Shown here: positions 1 through 6,139 of the stretch, piece by piece
Layout: every line of letters begins with the position of its first letter
Position numbering within the stretch: the stretch's first letter is position 1
DNA from: Candidatus Limnocylindria bacterium
GTDB taxonomy: Bacteria > Chloroflexota > Limnocylindria > QHBO01
Assembly (NCBI GenBank): GCA_030146365.1
Contig: JASLBU010000080.1
Span: 1 to 6,251 of the forward strand
Length of the DNA stretch: 6,251 nt
Direction of reading: 5' to 3'
Notes under the pieces: generated by a model
Seen by the model: only the letters and a program-made list of their open reading frames with translations
Databases searched by the model: none
What the model was told of the DNA's origin: nothing
Translations under genes and position numbers: made by a program

Positions 1-506
1 TGGAAGTCACCGAAGCTGATCGAGTCACCGGCGCTGAGCCTGTGCTCCGCGAAGCCGACCTTGAACATCAGCTCTCCTTCCAGGACCACGAACAGGTCGC
101 GCCCCGGGTGGCGCAGGAAGTGCTCTCCGCTGGTGGCGCCGGGCCGGTACCGGATCTCCATGAAGCGCAGCCCGGGCTCCTCGCCCGGCAGCAGGTTCTC
201 CCAGGTCACGCCACCATCGAGCGTGATGCGCTGGCGGTCGGCCGCTCGTACGACGCCGGCGGAGCCCGCGTCCCCCGCGGCGGCCTGGGCGCCGAAGAAG
301 GTTCCGACCTGCGTCCCCAGGGCGCGGGCGAGCAGCGAGAGCGTGTCGACCGACGGCGTCACCTTGCCGTTCTCGACCTGGCTCAGCAGGCTGGGGCTCG
401 CGCCGATCTCCTTCGCCAACTGTCGCAGCGAGAGGCCACGCGCTGCTCGCAGCTCCCGGAGTCGAGCACCGATCTGCGCCGCATCGGCGCTTCGTGGCTC
501 ACCCAT
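1..506 (-). CDS. XRE-family transcriptional regulator with C-terminal cupin domain (partial, 3' end outside window)
   Basis: Predicted cytoplasmic DNA-binding regulator. Only 168 codons are visible because the gene runs off the left edge of the window. Residues about 12-66 form a lambda-repressor-like (XRE/HTH_3) domain: IGARLRELRAARGLSLRQLA, then the recognition-helix region SPSLLSQVENGKVTPS (37-52). After an Ala/Gly-rich linker (about 73-85), residues about 115 onward look like a cupin_2 barrel, with H129, H133 and the stretch FVVLEGEL (139-146). An Asp (D137) sits where many cupins carry the metal-binding Glu. XRE-cupin proteins (PuuR/SutR-like) usually repress nearby metabolic or transport genes and sense a small ligand through the cupin; the ligand here cannot be read. 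The ATG at 506 is chosen because homology begins soon after it. No good Shine-Dalgarno precedes it, and an in-frame TAG follows a short way upstream with only a TTG between. It is divergent from the importer operon, which is its likely target. Confidence 0.93.
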   Translation of the reverse strand, partial: MGEPRSADAAQIGARLRELRAARGLSLRQLAKEIGASPSLLSQVENGKVTPSVDTLSLLARALGTQVGTFFGAQAAAGDAGSAGVVRAADRQRITLDGGVTWENLLPGEEPGLRFMEIRYRPGATSGEHFLRHPGRDLFVVLEGELMFKVGFAEHRLSAGDSISFGDF

Positions 507-512
507 GCTGGC

Positions 513-540
513 TTGAGTGTTTCGTGTCAATGAACACTAT
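513..540 (+). promoter_or_regulatory. Candidate sigma70-type promoter for the importer operon
   Basis: TTGAGT (513-518) could be a -35 element and CACTAT (535-540) a weak -10, with a 16-bp spacer. The -10 keeps the key A at position 2 and T at position 6 but matches only three of six consensus bases. Transcription would start near 547 and give a leader of about 160 nt before the binding-protein gene. On the opposite strand CATAGT (541-536) is a possible -10 for the regulator, without a convincing -35. Both overlap the inverted repeat 516-538. The matches are weak and the call rests mainly on position. Confidence 0.3.
516..538. promoter_or_regulatory. Inverted repeat, candidate operator between divergent genes
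   Basis: AGTGTT (516-521) and AACACT (533-538) are perfect 6-bp inverted half-sites separated by 11 bp, so their centres lie 17 bp apart. The repeat lies 10 bp upstream of the regulator's ATG and overlaps candidate promoter elements on both strands. This is the usual arrangement for autoregulation by a dimeric XRE-type repressor that also controls the divergent operon. The repeat is seen directly; binding by the adjacent regulator is inference. Confidence 0.45.
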
Positions 541-563
541 GGGCGCCCGGGCCGTATGTAGTT

Positions 564-591
564 CAGCCTGACTGACGAATCGGCCAGGCTG
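564..591 (+). other. Small hairpin in the presumed 5' leader
   Basis: CAGCCTG (564-570) and CAGGCTG (585-591) can form a 7-bp perfect stem with a 14-nt loop. It lies just downstream of the presumed transcription start of the importer operon and ahead of a larger structure at 605-669. It has no T-tract, so it is not an ordinary intrinsic terminator. It could be an RNA leader element or a second protein-binding palindrome. Confidence 0.35.
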
Positions 592-604
592 CTTGGGGAG
601 GCTC

Positions 605-669
605 GCCGGTCGGGCGGGGAATCGGTCAGGAGTCCTGGTCCGTCTCATCTCGCCGATTCTCCGACCGGC
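605..669 (+). other. Long imperfect stem-loop in leader of the binding-protein gene
   Basis: GCCGGTCGG (605-613) pairs with CCGACCGGC (661-669), and GAATCGG (619-625) pairs with CCGATTC (653-659). This gives a 9-bp and a 7-bp stem separated by a 5-by-1 internal loop. The enclosed stretch contains a further palindrome, CAGGA-g-TCCTG (627-637). The structure ends 22 nt before the Shine-Dalgarno of the downstream gene. I do not recognise a known riboswitch class. It may be a cis-acting RNA element or a nested set of DNA operator sites. High GC raises the chance of fortuitous pairing, but two independent arms in register are notable. Confidence 0.4.
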
Positions 670-708
670 CGGCGCGCCACATGTGAGGCATGGAGGACAA
701 CCAAACCG

Positions 709-2685
709 ATGCTACGACGCAGGTGGCGATATGCCGCCCTGGTCGCAACCGTCAGCCTCGTGCTGGCCGCCTGTGGCGGCGCAGGGACGAGCACGTCGGA
801 TGGGGCCACGGGATCCGATTCACCCTCCGCTGATCCGGGGACGTCGAACGAACCTGGCGGTGAGACCGGGTACCGCGATGCTATCACCTGGGTACTGGAC
901 GGCCAGCCCGGCAAGATCAGCAACGGAGCCGACGACGACCCGACGGCCGACCTCGCGGCGTTCATCTACGACGCGATCTACCAGTACAACGACGCGCTGG
1001 AGCCGGTCCCGAACCTCGGCGAGTGCGAGGTGGACGCCGACGAGATCGTCTGGACGTGCACGCTCCAGGAAGCGACGTTCCATAACGGCGACGCGATGAC
1101 GGCAGAGGACGTGAAGTACACGTACGACCTCGCCATCAGCGAGAACTGCACGTACAGCCCGGCGCTCTGCCTGGCCGGATTCGTGGACAACGTGGAGGTG
1201 CTCGATGCGAGCACCGTCGCATTCACGCTCACGCAGCCGTATTCACCCTTCGAGACGACCATCCTTCCGGGCATCGGCATCGAGTCGCAGGCGGTCATCG
1301 AGGCTGCCTACGAGGAGTTCACCGGTGCGGCGGCCTCGCTCGATGCCGCCGACGTGCGGGCGGCCGCTGCCGCCATCGACGAGCCGGCCGGCCTCGACGA
1401 GCCCGATGCCGCTGGGTGCGAGGCGGCGCTGGCGGACGCCGAGGCGCTGCTGACCCAGGCCGGCGTGGAGCTTCCACGTCGCGAGGATCACACGTTCGAT
1501 GGCGTGTTCGACCCATGCTCCTACGGCGCGGTCATCTCGACCTCCCTGAACGGCGTTGCCACGTCGCTGGAGGCCGAGGGCCTGGACGCGGTGGCGGCGG
1601 TCTACAGCCTGCTGCCATTCCAGCGCGCACCGATCGGCACCGGGCCGTACTACGTCGAGGACTTCCAGGTGGGACAGTCGCTCGTCCTGCAGGCCCACGA
1701 GGCCTATCACCAGGGCGAGCCCGCCACGCCGACGATGAACTTCGCGATCATCACCGACCTCGTGGCGGCGGCCAGCGCGCTCGCGGCGGGCCAGGTCGAT
1801 TACGTGGAGGAGATGACCCCGGACGCGTACGAGGCGGTCCGCGACGTCGACACCGTGAAGGTGGCCGAGTATCCCGGCTTCCTGCACCTCGAGCTCCAGT
1901 ACAACGTCCGCGAGGGTCGCATCTTCAGTGACATCAACCTTCGCAAGGCGATGCAGCTGTGCATCGACAAGGCGGGCACCGTGGATGCGGCGACCAACGG
2001 CAGCGCGTTGCCGATCGAGTCGGAGACCCCGCCGGCGTCGTGGGCCTTCAACGCCGACGTGCAGGGCGTCGAGCGAGACGTCGAGGCCGCCAAGGCGCTG
2101 ATCGAGGAGTCGGGCTGGACGCTCGGCAGTGACGGGGTCTACGAGAAGGACGGCACGCGGCTCAGCGCCGAGGTGCTCGTCCGCGCCGGCCAGAGCGACC
2201 GCATCAACTTCATGCAGCTCCTCGCGGAGCAGGTGAGGGAGTGCGGCGTGGAGATCACGGTCAACCCGGCCGACTTCCAGACGGTGCTGCTGCCGGCGCT
2301 CGACCGCGCGTGGGCAGAGGACGGGTTCGACGCCTACTTCGGCGGCTGGACCGCCGGCTTCGACCCCGACCCGTACAGCCTCTGGCACTGCGACCAGGTG
2401 AGCACGGCTGAGCGGCCCGAGCTCTTCAACTACATCGGCTACTGCAACCCCGAGGTCGACGAGATCATCGAGGCCGGCCTGGCCACGAGCGACCAGGAGG
2501 AGCGTCGCGAGCTGTACTTCCGGTTCCAGGAGATCCTGGCGGAGGAGCAGCCCTACCTCTTCGCCTATGCGCCACTCGTTCGGGACGGGATGCATGCCGA
2601 GATGGCGTTCACCGATGGTGAGTTCAACCTCGAGTCACCGACGTGGCTCTGGAACCGCCACAAGATCGTCATCCCGGAGGGCTGA
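709..2685 (+). CDS. ABC transporter substrate-binding lipoprotein, family 5 (peptide/nickel type)
   Basis: Extracytoplasmic solute receptor of a Dpp/Opp/Nik-type importer (SBP_bac_5 family), 658 residues. Residues 1-22 are a lipoprotein signal: MLRRRWR, a hydrophobic core and the lipobox LAAC with C22 as the lipidated cysteine. A Gly/Ser/Thr/Asp-rich tether runs to about residue 53. The family signature is clear at 121-140 (EATFHNGDAMTAEDVKYTYD). Other matches are the GTGPYYVEDF region at 310-319, YNVREGRIFSDINLRKAM (398-415) and the C-terminal YFRFQEILAEEQPYLFAYAP. Family members are commonly 500-560 residues; here an acidic, Ala-rich segment of roughly 75-100 residues (about 200-303) enlarges the protein. 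The mature part has ten further cysteines, so disulfides are plausible. The ATG at 709 is preceded by GGAGG (692-696, 12-nt spacing), and upstream ATG/GTG codons are out of frame. Ligand specificity cannot be read from sequence; peptides are the default family expectation. Confidence 0.95.
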   Translation: MLRRRWRYAALVATVSLVLAACGGAGTSTSDGATGSDSPSADPGTSNEPGGETGYRDAITWVLDGQPGKISNGADDDPTADLAAFIYDAIYQYNDALEPVPNLGECEVDADEIVWTCTLQEATFHNGDAMTAEDVKYTYDLAISENCTYSPALCLAGFVDNVEVLDASTVAFTLTQPYSPFETTILPGIGIESQAVIEAAYEEFTGAAASLDAADVRAAAAAIDEPAGLDEPDAAGCEAALADAEALLTQAGVELPRREDHTFDGVFDPCSYGAVISTSLNGVATSLEAEGLDAVAAVYSLLPFQRAPIGTGPYYVEDFQVGQSLVLQAHEAYHQGEPATPTMNFAIITDLVAAASALAAGQVDYVEEMTPDAYEAVRDVDTVKVAEYPGFLHLELQYNVREGRIFSDINLRKAMQLCIDKAGTVDAATNGSALPIESETPPASWAFNADVQGVERDVEAAKALIEESGWTLGSDGVYEKDGTRLSAEVLVRAGQSDRINFMQLLAEQVRECGVEITVNPADFQTVLLPALDRAWAEDGFDAYFGGWTAGFDPDPYSLWHCDQVSTAERPELFNYIGYCNPEVDEIIEAGLATSDQEERRELYFRFQEILAEEQPYLFAYAPLVRDGMHAEMAFTDGEFNLESPTWLWNRHKIVIPEG

Positions 2686-2706
2686 TGAAGAGCTGACCCT
2701 CTCTGA

Positions 2707-2742
2707 GCCGATGGCGTCCGCCGCGGGGCGGGCGTCATCGGC
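2707..2742 (+). other. Strong intra-operon hairpin between binding-protein and permease genes
   Basis: Positions 2707-2722 pair with 2727-2742 to form a 16-bp stem with two G-U wobbles around a GCGG tetraloop. It starts 21 nt after the stop codon of the binding-protein gene. No T-tract follows, so it is unlikely to be a full intrinsic terminator. Such hairpins between binding-protein and permease genes (the malE-malF gap is the classic case) protect the upstream mRNA from 3' decay. They let the binding protein be made in excess over the membrane subunits. That role is inferred from position and structure. Confidence 0.65.
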
Positions 2743-2784
2743 CTGTCCATCAACCCCGCACGCGGAGCTGGAGGAGGAACCGAG

Positions 2785-3747
2785 ATGGGCGCGTACGTTG
2801 CGCGACGGCTGTTCCAGGCGATCCCGATCCTGCTGGGCGTGGCCGTCATCAGCTTCATGCTCGTGCACCTCGCTCCGGGGGACCCGATCGACCGCTTTCG
2901 GACGCCGACCGTCCGCCCGGAGCAGCTCGCCGGGCTGATCGAGCTCTACGGGCTGGACAAGCCGCTCCACGAGCAGTTCTGGAGCTGGATCACGACCTAC
3001 GTGCAGGTCTGGCGGCCGGAGGCATGGGGCTACTCCTTCCTCGACGGCCAGCCGGTACTCGCCAAGATCACCGAGCGACTGCCGGCCACCCTGCTGCTCG
3101 GAGGCTCCGCATTGCTCGTGACCATCGTGGTGGCGATCCCGCTCGGGATCCTGGCGGCGGTGCGCCAGTACAGCCTTGCCGACCGGATCATCAGCACCCT
3201 GGCCACCATCGGCTACGCGGTGCCGGCCTTCCTGCTCGGCCTGTACCTGCTGTTCTTTGGCGGCGTGGTCCTGGGCTGGTTCCCGCTGTTCGGCCTGAAC
3301 AGCTTCGGGAACGAGGGCGACCCGCTCGACATGGCGTGGCACCTCGTGCTGCCGGTCACCAGCCTCTCGGTGCAGTCGATCGCCGGCTGGTCCCGGTACG
3401 TCCGCGCCTCCATGCTGGAGGTGCTCCACCAGGACTTCGTCCGCACTGCGAAGGCAAAGGGCCTGCCGGGTCGTCGCGTGACCTACCGCCATGCCCTGCG
3501 CAACGCCCTCATCCCGGTCATCACGCTGCTGGGGCTCACGCTGCCCACCCTGCTCGGCGGCGCGGCCATCACGGAGGCGATCTTCAGCTATCCCGGCGTC
3601 GGCCAGATGGGGGTCCAGGCCGTCGCCAACCGTGACTATCCCGTCGTCCTCTCGTTCGTGATGATCGGTGGCATCGGGGTGGTGATCGGGAACCTGCTGG
3701 CAGACGTCGCGTACGCCGTCGCGGACCCCCGCATCAAGATGAACTGA
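2785..3747 (+). CDS. ABC transporter permease, DppB/OppB family
   Basis: Inner-membrane permease subunit, 320 residues, close to the usual family length. The N-terminus (YVARRLFQAIPILLGV... HLAPGDPI, 4-35) is the typical DppB first membrane helix followed by the periplasmic-side APGDP motif. ERLPATLLLG (97-106) opens the transmembrane permease domain. Further helices lie near 101-125, 135-165, 184-200, 240-262 and 285-310. The cytoplasmic EAA-type coupling loop that contacts the ATPase is at about 216-240 (QDFVRTAKAKGLPGRRVTYR), followed by the conserved SYPGVGQ (268-274), RDYPV (283-287) and terminal ADPRI (313-317). The ATG at 2785 has an excellent Shine-Dalgarno (GGAGGAGG, 2770-2777, 7-nt spacing), which allows efficient initiation after the preceding hairpin. 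It forms an operon with the next gene, 16 bp downstream. Confidence 0.97.
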   Translation: MGAYVARRLFQAIPILLGVAVISFMLVHLAPGDPIDRFRTPTVRPEQLAGLIELYGLDKPLHEQFWSWITTYVQVWRPEAWGYSFLDGQPVLAKITERLPATLLLGGSALLVTIVVAIPLGILAAVRQYSLADRIISTLATIGYAVPAFLLGLYLLFFGGVVLGWFPLFGLNSFGNEGDPLDMAWHLVLPVTSLSVQSIAGWSRYVRASMLEVLHQDFVRTAKAKGLPGRRVTYRHALRNALIPVITLLGLTLPTLLGGAAITEAIFSYPGVGQMGVQAVANRDYPVVLSFVMIGGIGVVIGNLLADVAYAVADPRIKMN

Positions 3748-3763
3748 CGAGAAAGGCACACCG

Positions 3764-4708
3764 ATGACCCAGATCCACGCCGTCGCACCCCGCGCGCTCG
3801 ATGCGAACGACGAGCTCGAGGAGATCGACCGCACCCCCATTCGCACCTACTGGCAGCTCGCCCGGCGGCGCTTCCTGCGCAACCGGATGGCGGTTGCGGG
3901 TCTCGTCGTGCTGGCGCTGCTGGTGGTCGCCTCGATCGCGATCCCGGCGGCCACCGGGGACGCCTGGAGCCGAGCCGCCCTGAGCAAGGTCAACGCCGGG
4001 CCGGAGGTCGGCACCGCCGCGGACGGGACCTTCGTGTTCGCGCCGCTGGGCTACAGCGAGATCGGCCAGAACGTGCTCGCGCGGCTGGCAAAGGCGACCG
4101 GCACCAGCCTCTCCATCGGCGTCGCGGCCGTGGCCATCGTCGTCATGATCGGGGTCACCGTCGGGTCGGTGGCCGGATACTTCGGCGGCTGGGTGGACAA
4201 CGTCCTGATGCGTTTCGTCGACATCGTCCTCAGCCTGCCGACGCTGTTCATCATCCTGGCGCTCGTGAGCTTCTGGGGCGGCGGCAGCATCTGGGTCATC
4301 ATCGTCGCCATCGGCATCACCGGCTGGACCACGGCATCCCGCCTCGTGCGCGCGGAGTTCCTGCGGCTGCGAGACATCGACTACGTCCAGGCGGCGCGGG
4401 CGCTCGGTGCGAGCCCGTTTCGGATCATGGCCCGGCACATGCTCCCGCCCGCCATGGCGCCCATCATCGTGGCCGCCACGCTCGGCGTCGCCGACTCCGT
4501 GGTCGCGGAGGCCGCGTTGAGCTACCTGGGCTTCGGCATCAGCCAGCCCGAAGCGAGCCTCGGCAACATGCTGACCGATGCGGGGACGTACTTCTTCCGC
4601 AACCCGTGGCTCGTCGTGTGGCCGGGCATCGTGCTCATCGCGACCGTGATGAGCGCCGCATTTCTCGGTGACGGCCTGCGCGACGCGCTGGACCCCCGAC
4701 AGAAGTGA
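3764..4708 (+). CDS. ABC transporter permease, DppC/OppC family
   Basis: Second inner-membrane permease, 314 residues, expected to form a heterodimer with the preceding gene product. The N-terminal OppC_N-like segment (YWQLARRRFLRNRMAVAGLVVLALLV, 29-54) includes the first membrane helix. A permease domain follows with helices near 113-139, 155-170, 174-190, 228-250 and 282-301. The EAA coupling loop is RDIDYVQAARALGASPFRI (203-221). SYLGFGI..PEASLGNML (253-270) and GDGLRDALDPR (302-312) are hallmark C-terminal motifs. The extracytoplasmic motif usually written LGTDxxGRDxLSR is LGYSEIGQNVLAR (95-107) here, so the usual Asp and Arg-Asp positions differ. The ATG at 3764 is preceded by GAGAAAGG (3749-3756, 7-nt spacing). 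No ATPase gene follows; the operon ends at a terminator within 20 bp. Confidence 0.97.
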   Translation: MTQIHAVAPRALDANDELEEIDRTPIRTYWQLARRRFLRNRMAVAGLVVLALLVVASIAIPAATGDAWSRAALSKVNAGPEVGTAADGTFVFAPLGYSEIGQNVLARLAKATGTSLSIGVAAVAIVVMIGVTVGSVAGYFGGWVDNVLMRFVDIVLSLPTLFIILALVSFWGGGSIWVIIVAIGITGWTTASRLVRAEFLRLRDIDYVQAARALGASPFRIMARHMLPPAMAPIIVAATLGVADSVVAEAALSYLGFGISQPEASLGNMLTDAGTYFFRNPWLVVWPGIVLIATVMSAAFLGDGLRDALDPRQK

Positions 4709-4723
4709 CCATGACACCGGGAC

Positions 4724-4771
4724 GGCAAAAGCCCCGTCGCGGCTGCTCGGTGCCTTGACGGGGCTCTTGCC
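4724..4771. terminator. Bidirectional intrinsic terminator between convergent genes
   Basis: AGCCCCGTC (4730-4738) pairs with GACGGGGCT (4757-4765). After one A·C mismatch, GGCAA (4724-4728) pairs with TTGCC (4767-4771). This gives 14 base pairs around an 18-nt loop. It begins 15 nt after the permease stop. Read on the minus strand, the GC-rich stem is followed by TTTTGCC, a better terminator tail than on the plus strand (CTCTTGCC). It therefore probably ends both the importer operon and the convergent peptidase transcript. GACGG (4721-4725) can also pair with CCGTC (4734-4738) as an alternative small hairpin. Confidence 0.75.
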
Positions 4772-4882
4772 TGGAGGGAGGTTGGGTTGACTGCATCATC
4801 GGCGAGGCACGCCTGAGCCGACACGGCGGTTGTGACGAGGGCGCCGTAGGACAAGTGACGTAGGCGGGCGGCTGGGCCGGGT

Positions 4883-6004
4883 TCAGCCGCCGCGGTGATG
4901 CATGATCGACCGCAGGCGGGCGTGGTCGATGGCGTGGGCAGTGATGCCGTCTCGCCCGATCATCGTTTCCGCCGCGACCAGCGCGTTCGCGATCGCCTCC
5001 TCGGTGGCCTCCACGGTCGCCTCGAACAGCGGGTCGATGTGCTCGTCCACCACCATCCGCAGGGGCGTGGTGGCACGCGGATCGTCCTCGCCGGCGCCGC
5101 GGCTCAGGTCGCGATTGCCGGTCGCGAAGGCGAGGAACAGGTCACCCGAGCCGTGGGACGCGTAGCTGCCCATGCGAGCCACGCCCATGCCCACCCGCTG
5201 GGCCAGCCGCTGGCATTGGTGGGGCAGCAGCGGCGCATCGGTCGCCACGATGCCGATGATCGAGCCGCCCCCCGCCGAGGCGCGCGCGTTCAGCGCATCG
5301 ACCTCGTCCCACGGGGAGGGCACCTCGCTGGTCGGGATCGCGGATCCGACGGGCACGCCGTCGATGCGGAGCAGGTCACGACGGCCATAGTTCGCCTGGA
5401 CGAGAACGCCCAGCATCCAGTCCCCGGCGCGCCGGGATGCCGTGCCGATGCCGCCCTTGAACTCGTGACAGATCATGCCGGTCCCGCCGCCGACGTTGCC
5501 CTCGGCGACCACACCGTCAGCCGCGGCCGCAAGCGCCGCGTGCACGTGCTCCGACCGAACATGGAAGCCGTTGATGTCGTTGAGCGCGCCGTCGTACGTC
5601 TCGCCGACCACCGGCAGGGCCCACATCGACTCGCGCATGCCGTGGGCTCGGGCGGCCGCCTCGACGAGCGCGTCATGGACCACCCCGACGCTATGCGTGT
5701 TCGTGATCGCGATCGCACCGCCCAGCAGGCCGTGCTCGCGGATCCATTCGAGGCCGGTCAGCTCGCCGTTGCCGTTGAGTCTATGGGAGCCGGCGAAGAC
5801 GGGTTCCCGCCACACGTCGCCGTCGTGGGGGACGATCACCGTGACACCCGTCCGCACGGGCCCCTCGCCGACCTTCAACGGGCCGTCACCCCGGACGATG
5901 GTGGTGTGGCCCACGCGGACCCCGGCGACATCGGTGATCGCATTCCGCGGTCCGGGCTCCATGCGGCCGATGCGGATCCCCAGGTCTCGCGCGCGGTCCG
6001 GCAT
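4883..6004 (-). CDS. P1 family peptidase (S58, DmpA-like aminopeptidase/amidase)
   Basis: N-terminal nucleophile hydrolase of the P1/DmpA (MEROPS S58) family, 373 residues, a normal full length. Members are made as a precursor that cleaves itself in front of a Ser; that Ser becomes the N-terminal nucleophile of the beta chain. They remove N-terminal residues from peptides, amides or beta-peptides. The self-cleavage site is GGG/S at 245-248 (nucleophile S248, followed by IIGIVATDAPLLPHQ). Other family marks are NAITDVAGVRVGHTT (21-35), the ETYDG segment (135-139), GNVGGGTGM (169-177), QANYGRR (203-209) and SHGSGDLFLAF (283-293). E135, Y137, N204 and S286 probably match the DmpA active-site Glu, Tyr, Asn and second Ser. 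The ATG at 6004 is the furthest upstream start possible, since an in-frame TAG lies at 6016-6014. No Shine-Dalgarno is visible. No signal peptide is seen, so it is probably cytoplasmic. It is convergent with the importer operon and shares its terminator. Confidence 0.95.
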   Translation of the reverse strand: MPDRARDLGIRIGRMEPGPRNAITDVAGVRVGHTTIVRGDGPLKVGEGPVRTGVTVIVPHDGDVWREPVFAGSHRLNGNGELTGLEWIREHGLLGGAIAITNTHSVGVVHDALVEAAARAHGMRESMWALPVVGETYDGALNDINGFHVRSEHVHAALAAAADGVVAEGNVGGGTGMICHEFKGGIGTASRRAGDWMLGVLVQANYGRRDLLRIDGVPVGSAIPTSEVPSPWDEVDALNARASAGGGSIIGIVATDAPLLPHQCQRLAQRVGMGVARMGSYASHGSGDLFLAFATGNRDLSRGAGEDDPRATTPLRMVVDEHIDPLFEATVEATEEAIANALVAAETMIGRDGITAHAIDHARLRSIMHHRGG

Positions 6005-6010
6005 CGGCGG

Positions 6011-6016
6011 AGTCTA
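6011..6016 (-). promoter_or_regulatory. Candidate -10 element for a leaderless peptidase transcript
   Basis: On the minus strand TAGACT (fits TAnnnT) lies 6 nt before the peptidase ATG, and there is no Shine-Dalgarno between them. That spacing is what is reported for leaderless genes in Actinobacteria and Deinococcus, where transcription begins at the start codon. The -35 candidate (GTCACC with a 16-bp spacer) is weak. The same hexamer contains the in-frame TAG. Confidence 0.3.
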
Positions 6017-6040
6017 GCCGGGCGGACGCAACGGTGACCC

Positions 6041-6133
6041 GTGGACCGTGCCCGTGTCGAGCGGCCGAGCGCTGGACCGCGACGTGGACAACCTGTGGAC
6101 AGCTCCGTGAACGCGTCGGATGTTCGGGGATAA
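6041..6133. repeat. GTGGAC-type short direct repeats, DnaA-box-like
   Basis: CGTGGACAA (6083-6091) and TGTGGACAG (6094-6102) are direct repeats 11 bp apart. Each differs by one base from the high-GC DnaA box TGTGGACAA. GTGGACCG (6041-6048) and CTGGACCG (6072-6079) are further partial copies, and CGGGGATAA (6125-6133) matches seven of nine bases of the classical box TGTGGATAA. All point the same way. They could be DnaA sites in a regulatory region, sites for another regulator, or chance. Nothing else in the window marks a replication origin. Confidence 0.25.
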
Positions 6134-6139
6134 CCGGGA

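Noticed and set aside
42..533. Plus-strand open frames opposite the regulator gene
   Set aside because: The minus strand encodes an unmistakable XRE HTH followed by a cupin. The plus-strand translations resemble nothing known.
1243..2595. Long open reading frame on the minus strand opposite the binding-protein gene (450 codons)
   Set aside because: It is a frame shadow of a GC-rich gene. Its composition is rich in Arg, Val, Leu, His and Asp with no recognisable domain, while the plus strand encodes a clear family 5 binding protein.
2635..4717. Two long minus-strand open frames (2635-3846 and 3734-4717) opposite the permease genes
   Set aside because: These are low-complexity Asp/His/Arg/Gln-rich shadows without domains. 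The plus-strand permeases have full motifs and good ribosome binding sites.
4867..4891. GGCGGCT...AGCCGCC inverted repeat overlapping the peptidase stop codon as a terminator
   Set aside because: It is a 7-bp stem with no T-tract on either strand. The 4724-4771 structure just beyond it is a much better terminator, and such pairs are common in GC-rich DNA.
4895..6037. Plus-strand open frame of 380 codons opposite the peptidase gene
   Set aside because: It is a shadow frame with no domain or plausible composition. The minus-strand P1 peptidase carries all family motifs.
6083..6133. Chromosomal origin of replication suggested by DnaA-box-like sites
   Set aside because: There are only two near-matches and one weak match, no AT-rich unwinding region, and no dnaA, dnaN, rpmH or parA gene in view.
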